A stretch of DNA of 64,000 nucleotides, taken from assembly GCF_019923745.1 (NCBI RefSeq), contig NZ_JAANOG010000011.1, positions 1 to 64,000 of the forward strand. The letters are read 5' to 3'. Shown here one piece after another: positions 57,873-64,000 of the stretch; the stretch's first letter is position 1; each line of letters starts with the position of its first letter. A program made the position numbers and the translations under genes. Below the pieces are notes generated by a model, which worked only from the letters and a program-made list of their open reading frames with translations, was not told the origin of the DNA and did not search any database. This DNA is from Aquirufa aurantiipilula (GTDB lineage: Bacteria > Bacteroidota > Bacteroidia > Cytophagales > Spirosomataceae).

Positions 57873-60287
57873 CTATAAAAATTTAAAATTATAGGTCAAT
57901 GAAACAAATGGAGCAGCAAATACACTTAGCTCATAGGCTTGAAGTGCTTGCTTATTCGATTTAAAGAATACCGAATAAGGGTTTTGTCTACCATATAAAT
58001 TATACACAGTAAAGACCCAGCTTCCCTCCCATCTTTTTTTCACCATGGATGGGTTACTGATAGTCCAAGAGAAATCTAAACGATGATAATCTCGGATACG
58101 GTCATTATTGCGTGATGCAAATACGGGATATCGCTTTCCTGCAATTTCATAACTTCCAGAAGGAGATGAAAATGGACGGCCCGTATTATAAGCAAAGGTA
58201 AATGAGAAACTATGGTGTGTAGTTGGTTGAATATTCAACATCATATTGAAGGTATGAGGCTTATCATAATTGGTCGCAAACCATTCACCTCCATTGATTG
58301 CTTGAATTTCAGGAAAATCTCCAATCATTCGATTGAATGCACGTGCATAGGTATAACTAACCCAACCTGAAACTTCACCTTTTTTCTTTTGAACCATCAA
58401 CTCCACCCCATAGGCCTTGCTTTTTCCTGTAATCAACTGTGTTTCAATGTTTGGATTCAATTGCAAATTAGCCCCTGAAACAAAATCCAATGTGTTTCTC
58501 ACATCGCGATAATAGGTTTCCAAAGATGCCTCATACACATTCTCGTTGTAGGTTTTAAAGAATCCTAAGGAATAAAAATCGGATTGCTGTGGCTTAATGA
58601 ATGAATCAGCCGTTTTCCAACGAGATGTAGGTAATGGGGTTGTATTATTAGATAGCAATTGGAAGAATTGCTGCATTCTATTGTAGCCAAATTTCATGGT
58701 TGTATTTTCTGCTAAAGAATACTTCATGGTCAATCGAGGCTCTAAACCACCATAAGAAGCCATTACTTCGCCATCGCCATATACTTTTTTACCAATAACA
58801 CTATTAGCCGAAGGCATCCTACCTGGCGCGTATTCGTTAACAATTCCCGCACCCAAACGCCAATATTGGGAATATCGTAAGCCTGCTTGAATGGTAAACT
58901 TAGGACTTACAGTCCATTCATCATCGGCATAAATGGCTGTCTCTATGGATTGTTCATCTGGTAAAACTACTCTAGCGACACGAGAAACCACTCCATCATT
59001 CAAAGATCCTGGTTTCACATAATAACGAGTGGCCATAGCACCAAAATTCATTTTGTGACTATCTCTAGGCTGATAATCAAAACTCATGTGAACATTTTTA
59101 TAATCAATGGAACTTTGTAAATCGATGGTGTTGACTGTGTCAGGAGAATAGGTTTTTGTTTTGTACAAGGTGCTGGTAGCACTCAACATCATATTCAGCT
59201 TATCTGAAAAATAATGATTCCAATGTATGGCTAGGTTATTATGTCCATAATCAAAAGAAGTACGTTTGGCCACAACGTTTTCAATACTAAATAAAGAATC
59301 TACTCGATAGAAATCTTGACTTAAATAATTGGAGATAGAAATCGTGTTTTTATTATTGGGACGATAGAATACTTTAGTCGCCACATCCATAAAATTAGCT
59401 CGGATATTCTTTAATTCCGTTGGGGCAAACCACTTGAACATAAAATCATTAACAGATAATCGCCCAGCAATCAAAACAGACAATTTCTCTTTGATGATGG
59501 GAATCTCGGCCATCACCCGATTGGAAACTAAACCAATACCTCCTTGCATTTTGAACTTATCGGTATTAGGTTCAATCATTTTAATGTCCAAAACTGCAGC
59601 TGTTCTTCCTCCAAAGCGGGATGGAACACCACCTTTGTACAACTCTAAATCCCGTATTGCATCGGATGCAAAAACAGAAAACAAGCCGAACATGTGTGTT
59701 GGATTGAAAATGGGCGTATTATCAATAAAAATCAAGTTTTGATCTACATTGGAACCACGAATATTTAGACCATTGGCCCCTTCGCCCACCGAAGAAACAC
59801 CTGGAAGTGTTTGTAAACTGCGGATCACATCGACCTCCCCCATCATAGTAGGAAGCTTTTTAATTCCTTTTAAACTTAGAACCGTCACCCCCAAAGATGG
59901 CGTTTGAATATCACGTTTGGTGGCTGCACTGGAGACAATCACCTCTTCCAATTGCTTGGTTACATCGTTCAATTGTGCATTTAGTGTGGTATTACCTTTG
60001 ATATACACCTTAGCACGAAATGGATTATAGCCCACATGGCCAATTTTAACGACAAATTCACCATAAGGTAAATAGATGCGATAATAACCGGAGGAGTCCG
60101 TAGAGGTTCCAGATTTCTTAAAATCTACCGATATATCTGCACCACGAAGAGGTTCTCCCGTTTGAGCATCAATAACTTTTCCTTCTAAATAGGGTAAAGT
60201 AGTAGTGGTGGAGGATTGTGAATAGCTTTTATGAAAAATGACTAGGCAACATAAGACACAAAAGACTCTAGTAAAGAGTTTTATCAT
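57873..60287 (-). CDS. TonB-dependent receptor with carboxypeptidase-regulatory-like domain
   Basis: A signal peptide (about 1-23) is followed by a CarboxypepD_reg-like domain (about 35-115; LEGKVIDAQTGEPLRGADIS). A plug domain starts near 120 (QLEEVIVSSAATKRDIQTPS; IRGSNVDQNLIFIDNTPIFN), and a barrel ends in SLTYNFKFL with a terminal aromatic. Length 804 aa with start ATG 60287; an in-frame upstream start would add an unlikely leader. The DUF4249 lipoprotein gene follows 2 bases after. This pairing, and the absence of SusD, suggests a peptide, metal or other small-molecule system rather than a polysaccharide one, but the ligand is undetermined. hemH lies further downstream, so iron or haem is possible. 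Confidence 0.88.
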   Translation of the reverse strand: MIKLFTRVFCVLCCLVIFHKSYSQSSTTTTLPYLEGKVIDAQTGEPLRGADISVDFKKSGTSTDSSGYYRIYLPYGEFVVKIGHVGYNPFRAKVYIKGNTTLNAQLNDVTKQLEEVIVSSAATKRDIQTPSLGVTVLSLKGIKKLPTMMGEVDVIRSLQTLPGVSSVGEGANGLNIRGSNVDQNLIFIDNTPIFNPTHMFGLFSVFASDAIRDLELYKGGVPSRFGGRTAAVLDIKMIEPNTDKFKMQGGIGLVSNRVMAEIPIIKEKLSVLIAGRLSVNDFMFKWFAPTELKNIRANFMDVATKVFYRPNNKNTISISNYLSQDFYRVDSLFSIENVVAKRTSFDYGHNNLAIHWNHYFSDKLNMMLSATSTLYKTKTYSPDTVNTIDLQSSIDYKNVHMSFDYQPRDSHKMNFGAMATRYYVKPGSLNDGVVSRVARVVLPDEQSIETAIYADDEWTVSPKFTIQAGLRYSQYWRLGAGIVNEYAPGRMPSANSVIGKKVYGDGEVMASYGGLEPRLTMKYSLAENTTMKFGYNRMQQFFQLLSNNTTPLPTSRWKTADSFIKPQQSDFYSLGFFKTYNENVYEASLETYYRDVRNTLDFVSGANLQLNPNIETQLITGKSKAYGVELMVQKKKGEVSGWVSYTYARAFNRMIGDFPEIQAINGGEWFATNYDKPHTFNMMLNIQPTTHHSFSFTFAYNTGRPFSSPSGSYEIAGKRYPVFASRNNDRIRDYHRLDFSWTISNPSMVKKRWEGSWVFTVYNLYGRQNPYSVFFKSNKQALQAYELSVFAAPFVSLTYNFKFL

Positions 60288-60348
60288 ACAGTTGGTTTGA
60301 GGTAATAAAACCAATAATACGGATAATACCCGAGATGCTGAAATGAAA

Positions 60349-61437
60349 TTACATGAACATCGACCAAATGGAAGATATTGCGACGAAAACTAAAGCGGCT
60401 GGCGTTAAAACTTTCCAGCATAAGTACATCAATTGATCAACTCGAAGACGAGGTAATGTCCATCGAACCCACATTTGGATAGCAATCAAGATATAGGTTT
60501 TAAACATCAACCAAATAAAGCCCAAAATGGTTCCTGTGATAGTGCCAGGTGTACCATTGGTCCAATCGGCAAGTCGTAAACTACCCATATTAGGAAATGG
60601 CGAATACCATGCTCCCCAGAAAAGAATTACTCCTAATACACTGACTAAGAGCATCATGCCGTATTCAGATAAGAATAATAAAGCCCAACGCATCCCAGCG
60701 TATTCTGTATGAAAACCTCCTACTAATTCAGATTCGGCTTCTGGAATATCAAACGGAGCACGATTAGCCTCTGCTAAACTGGTGATAAAAAAGAGTATAA
60801 AGAGAAAGAAGAAGAAAGGTACACGAACCACATTCCAAGAAAGAATACCCCCTACCTGCGTTACATCCAAATCTAAAAATGACAATCCAAACAAGTAATT
60901 GGTCTGTTGGCTAAATATGCCTTGTTGCAAAGCTATTTCCTGTAAATTCAAGCTGGATGAGATTAATACCACGCAAAGAATACTCAGACCCATGGGAATC
61001 TCATAGGAGATTAGTTGAGCTGCTGAGCGAATTGCCCCCAACAATGAATACTTGTTATTGGAAGTCCAGCCAGCCAATAAAATCCCCAATGAATCCAAGG
61101 ATACAATTCCCATTAATAACATAACTCCCATTTCGGTTTGACTACCTTGAAGAAAATTACCAGAACTTAGTGGAATCACTGAAAATGAACCAAATACAGC
61201 TAAAAATATAATCCAAGGAGCAAATAGAAATAATTGTCTTTGAGCTGATGCAGGGACAATATCTTCTTTTTGGAATAACTTCAATAAATCAGCAAAAACC
61301 TGAAGCAAACCCCATTTTCCCACTTCCATTGGTCCCAAACGGTCCTGCATAAACGCAGATAGTTTACGCTCTACGTAAACACCCACCACCACATTGATAG
61401 TCAGTAATAGCAAACAAACCACCAAGGCTATCCACAT
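60349..61437 (-). CDS. nuoH: NADH-quinone oxidoreductase subunit H
   Basis: The membrane subunit of complex I at the quinone-binding interface. Eight hydrophobic segments span 362 residues. EANRAPFDIPEAESELVGGFHTEY near 205 is the signature acidic loop, and VERKLSAFMQDRLGPMEVG near residue 22 is the N-terminal signature. It is intact. No other nuo gene is present: the neighbours are a TonB receptor 61 bases downstream and a trans-sulfuration gene 3 bases upstream. It is therefore separate from the usual nuoA-N cluster. Confidence 0.94.
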   Translation of the reverse strand: MWIALVVCLLLLTINVVVGVYVERKLSAFMQDRLGPMEVGKWGLLQVFADLLKLFQKEDIVPASAQRQLFLFAPWIIFLAVFGSFSVIPLSSGNFLQGSQTEMGVMLLMGIVSLDSLGILLAGWTSNNKYSLLGAIRSAAQLISYEIPMGLSILCVVLISSSLNLQEIALQQGIFSQQTNYLFGLSFLDLDVTQVGGILSWNVVRVPFFFFLFILFFITSLAEANRAPFDIPEAESELVGGFHTEYAGMRWALLFLSEYGMMLLVSVLGVILFWGAWYSPFPNMGSLRLADWTNGTPGTITGTILGFIWLMFKTYILIAIQMWVRWTLPRLRVDQLMYLCWKVLTPAALVFVAISSIWSMFM

Positions 61438-61440
61438 GGA

Positions 61441-62604
61441 TTATAGTTGATTTAGAGCGTTTAAGAAATCTTCTTTCAAATCTTCAATGGCTTCTAAACC
61501 AACAGCCACACGAACTAGTCCATCGGTAATACCTACAGCAGCCCTGTCCTCGGCTGACAATTTGGAGTGTGTCGTAGAAGCTGGGTGTGTTAAAATGGTA
61601 CGTGTATCTCCCAAATTAGGTGAAATGGACACAATTTGAAGCAATTGGCTCAATTTTTGCACTTGAGCAAAACCTCCTTTGATATCCAAAGTCAGAATTC
61701 CTCCTCCATATTTCATTTGTTTTTTAGCCAATTCATATTGAGGATGACTTTTCAAGAATGGATATTTCACAGCTTGCACCGCAGGATGACCTTGCAAAGC
61801 TTCTGCCAATGCCAGTGCATTTTCCGCATGTTTTTGCATGCGTAAATCCAGTAATTCTAAACTCTTCGACAATACCCAAGCATTGAATGGTGATAAAGAT
61901 GGGCCAGTATGTCGAGCAAAAAAACGAATTTCTGCTATATAATCAGCTTTTCCACAAACGACTCCGCCTAATACACGACCTTGTCCGTCGATGTATTTCG
62001 TTGCCGAGTGAATCACCAAGTCAGCTCCTAAATCCAAAGGCGTTTGTAAAATGGGAGTTGCAAAACAGTTGTCCACCGCAAGTATGATATCCTTGCCTTG
62101 TTTCAAAGTCGCTAATTCCGCAATGTCAATTAAATCCAAACCCGGATTGGATGGACTTTCACAGAAAAAGAATTTGGTATTGTCTTTAATGGCTGCCTCC
62201 CAAGCTTTGATATCATGACCATCCACAAAAGTGCACTCGATGCCCCATTTTGCCGTTATTTTAGTTAAAATCTGAATCGCTGAACCAAAAAGTGCATTGG
62301 ATGCTACCACATGATCACCTTGCTTCAATATACCAGCAATAGAAGAAAAAATAGCCGCCATACCGGTTGAAAAAGCTAAACCAGCTTCCGCATTTTCCAA
62401 CATACACATCTTCTCTACAAACTCATCTACGTTAGGATTTTGGTAACGTGAATAGATGTTTCCGGGAATCTCCTCAGCAAAAATAGCCCTTCCTTGCTCT
62501 GAGTCCTCAAAGGTAAAACTTGAGGTAAGGTACAAAGGCACCGAGTGCTCACGGTTATGTGATCGCTTGGCTTGAATACGGATGGCTTGAGTTTGTTTCT
62601 TCAT
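61441..62604 (-). CDS. metZ: Cys/Met metabolism PLP enzyme, likely O-succinylhomoserine sulfhydrylase
   Basis: A PLP-dependent gamma-replacement enzyme of 387 aa that makes homocysteine directly from O-succinylhomoserine (or O-acetylhomoserine) and sulfide. The PLP Lys is in HSATKYIDGQGRVLGG near residue 203. YSRYQNPNVDEFVEKMCMLE near 50, and AFSTGMAAIFSSIAGIL near 77, contain the phosphate-cradle residues. The C-terminus has ILTHPASTTHSKLSAEDR, as in MetZ. Cystathionine gamma-synthase is the nearest alternative. It is divergent from the DUF1080 gene across 205 bases, and nuoH starts 3 bases after its stop. MetF-MetH at 21449-26167 can methylate its product. Confidence 0.85.
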   Translation of the reverse strand: MKKQTQAIRIQAKRSHNREHSVPLYLTSSFTFEDSEQGRAIFAEEIPGNIYSRYQNPNVDEFVEKMCMLENAEAGLAFSTGMAAIFSSIAGILKQGDHVVASNALFGSAIQILTKITAKWGIECTFVDGHDIKAWEAAIKDNTKFFFCESPSNPGLDLIDIAELATLKQGKDIILAVDNCFATPILQTPLDLGADLVIHSATKYIDGQGRVLGGVVCGKADYIAEIRFFARHTGPSLSPFNAWVLSKSLELLDLRMQKHAENALALAEALQGHPAVQAVKYPFLKSHPQYELAKKQMKYGGGILTLDIKGGFAQVQKLSQLLQIVSISPNLGDTRTILTHPASTTHSKLSAEDRAAVGITDGLVRVAVGLEAIEDLKEDFLNALNQL

Positions 62605-62809
62605 ATAGGCGAAAATTTAATCTACAAATTTAATGGAATAGCCCGAAAATCAAATTTAATATTTCGCCTACACTCATTCCCTAGCAAATTCCTCCCCTCA
62701 TCGATAAGGTCAAGACCCTATAGAAAAATACGAGGATTAATCTGGAGAATTTGAGTAAATCAATTCTTTTTAGGACTTTTACGAGTAATTAATACATTTA
62801 AAAGAAACT

Positions 62810-64000
62810 ATGAAAAAATTATTAACTCTACTCCTTGCATTAGGAGTATTGATGCCAGCTCTGGCGCAAAATGAACAATGGACCAGTCTTTTCGATGGTA
62901 AAACGTTCAAAGGATTCAAACAACTTAATGGTCAAGCCAAATACGAAGCCAAAAACGGTGTCATGATAGGCACTACCGTAGCCAATACACCCAATTCTTT
63001 CATGGCTACTGAAAAAGAATACGGTGATTTTATCTTAGAAGTCGACCTTAAAGTAGACAATTCGATGAATTCCGGTATTCAAATTCGTAGTCTTTCCACA
63101 CCTGATTACATGAATGGACGTGTTCATGGATACCAAGTGGAAATAGACCCTTCGGATCGTGCCTGGTCAGGTGGCTTATATGATGAGGCTCGTCGTGGTT
63201 GGTTATACCCAGTCGAAGAAAATGTAGCTGCTAAAAAAGCCTTCAAAAAAGGCGAATGGAATCACTACCGTATAGAGGCTATCGGAACTACCATTCGTAC
63301 ATGGGTAAACAATATCCCTGTTACCTATTTAGTAGATGATATGACTGCCAAAGGATTCATTGCTTTCCAAGTGCATGCCATTGGTAAAGATCAAAAAGAA
63401 GGAACGCAGGTGATGTGGAAAAACATCAAAATTCAAACAGGAAGCCAAATGCGTCCTCGTCCTTTGGACAAAACTACTCCTGTAGAAAATTACACCTTAA
63501 ATACCCTTTCTCCACAAGAAGAAGCTCAAGGTTATAAATTATTGTTCAACGGTAAAGATTTAAACGGCTGGCGTTCGGCTTTCAAAACTACAGCTCCTCC
63601 TTCAGTTTGGACTGTAGAATCAGATGGTACCTTACACGTAAATAGTAAAGGTGGAAAAGAATCAGGTAATGGTGGTGATATTCTAACCAATGATCAATTC
63701 GGAGCTTTTGAATTGGTTTTTGATTTCAAATTAACCGAAGGAGCTAATTCTGGAGTAAAATATTTTGTCGATGAATCTTATAATTCAGGCATGTCAGCTA
63801 TTGGTTTGGAGTTTCAAGTATTGGATGACGACAAGCACCCAGATGCTAAGTTAGGAACAGAGGGCAATAGAACTTTATCAAGTTTATATGACCTAATCCC
63901 TTCCGACAAAGACAAGCGTGCCATTAAAAAGATTGGAGATTGGAACCGTGGACGAGTGATTGTTTATCCAAATAATGTGGTTCAACATTGGTTAAATGGC
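62810..64000 (+). CDS. secreted DUF1080 protein with two tandem domains (partial)
   Basis: The frame opens with ATG at 62810 and is still open at the window end (397 codons seen). A signal peptide (MKKLLTLLLALGVLMPALAQ) precedes a first 3-keto-disaccharide-hydrolase (DUF1080) domain, about residues 22-215 (QWTSLFDGKTFKGFKQLNG; GIQIRSLSTPDYMNGRVHGY). A second begins near 235 (GYKLLFNGKDLNGWRSAFKT; EGANSGVKYFVDESYNSG) and continues beyond the edge. The domain has a concanavalin-like fold and is known for 3-keto-glycoside hydrolysis. The 205-base upstream gap is shared with metZ. It probably degrades plant or algal glycosides; the second domain is cut off. Confidence 0.8.
   Translation, partial: MKKLLTLLLALGVLMPALAQNEQWTSLFDGKTFKGFKQLNGQAKYEAKNGVMIGTTVANTPNSFMATEKEYGDFILEVDLKVDNSMNSGIQIRSLSTPDYMNGRVHGYQVEIDPSDRAWSGGLYDEARRGWLYPVEENVAAKKAFKKGEWNHYRIEAIGTTIRTWVNNIPVTYLVDDMTAKGFIAFQVHAIGKDQKEGTQVMWKNIKIQTGSQMRPRPLDKTTPVENYTLNTLSPQEEAQGYKLLFNGKDLNGWRSAFKTTAPPSVWTVESDGTLHVNSKGGKESGNGGDILTNDQFGAFELVFDFKLTEGANSGVKYFVDESYNSGMSAIGLEFQVLDDDKHPDAKLGTEGNRTLSSLYDLIPSDKDKRAIKKIGDWNRGRVIVYPNNVVQHWLNG

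Noticed and set aside
62691-62708. SAM-I riboswitch call upstream of metZ
   Set aside because: Only the CTTATC...GAGG...GGAGG part fits. The GGCAACC and GTGCTAATTCC-type core and a closing P1 helix are not found, so it is not annotated as a riboswitch.

Overview
The window reads as a low-GC chromosomal segment of a Bacteroidota bacterium, most likely a Cytophagales-type aerobe. Support comes from an Oar-like TonB-dependent receptor, a TonB receptor/DUF4249 lipoprotein pair, a PorX-type response regulator with a PglZ domain (associated with type IX secretion), PafA-type phosphatase, DUF3078, DUF4905-like and DUF6941-like families, and promoters of the Bacteroidota TTTG/TAnnTTTG class with weak Shine-Dalgarno signals. 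The order is inferred; no rRNA or phylogenetic marker set is present. The gene content is mostly core and envelope metabolism. No prophage, CRISPR array, tRNA, rRNA or biosynthetic cluster is visible.

Layout. 1-123 is the terminus of an IS3-family (IS150-group) insertion sequence whose transposase start runs off the left edge. 137-7806 holds RNA and translation genes (cca, the threonylcarbamoyl-AMP synthase gene, argS), glutathione peroxidase, menA, a TPR protein and AMP nucleosidase. 7873-12352 holds a solo HsdR-N nuclease, a PafA phosphatase and a two-gene UDP-glucose to UDP-glucuronate to UDP-xylose module. A stem-loop-rich gap at 12374-12561 separates it from a large Oar-type receptor (12587-15895). 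16160-20315 is a forward run: selD, hydrolase, RsmI-like methyltransferase, MBL hydrolase, pssA, purS. 20357-27020 holds a CoA-binding protein, a NUMOD4/HNH protein, metF-metH and kdsB. 27069-31596 is a tight forward envelope-type operon that includes an easily missed 54-residue membrane protein at 28778-28942. 31667-36033 holds ppx, a degenerate A-type Fe-S carrier, porX, ftsE, a transaldolase-family gene and the 4.5S SRP RNA (minus strand, 35955-36033) with a near-ideal promoter. 36124-38142 holds a TPR lipoprotein, a TMEM220-like protein and a TIM-barrel isomerase. 38278-45892 is a reverse run: LolA-like protein, MFS transporter, isomerase, phosphodiesterase and pyruvate carboxylase fused to a gamma-glutamylcyclotransferase-like domain. 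46106-54331 is a forward run: pdxA, 2-hydroxyacid dehydrogenase, mutS2, FKBP, YfhO, YicC. 54389-62604 is a reverse run: DUF6941-like, EamA-type transporter, hemH, DUF4249, TonB receptor, an isolated nuoH, and a trans-sulfuration enzyme. The window closes inside a two-domain DUF1080 hydrolase gene (62810 onward).

Themes. MetF and MetH regenerate methionine, and the metZ-like enzyme incorporates sulfide upstream of them. KdsB, the UDP-xylose pair, LysM/DPBB, YfhO and PssA serve the envelope. Pyruvate carboxylase feeds oxaloacetate. The strongest things to check are the carboxylase-GGCT fusion, the microprotein, the SRP RNA with a non-GGAA apical loop, the Fe-S carrier lacking its C-terminal cysteine pair, the DPBB protein lacking its catalytic Asp, and the IS terminus whose hairpin sits just upstream of the transposase start. 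I found no convincing wholly new multi-gene system.
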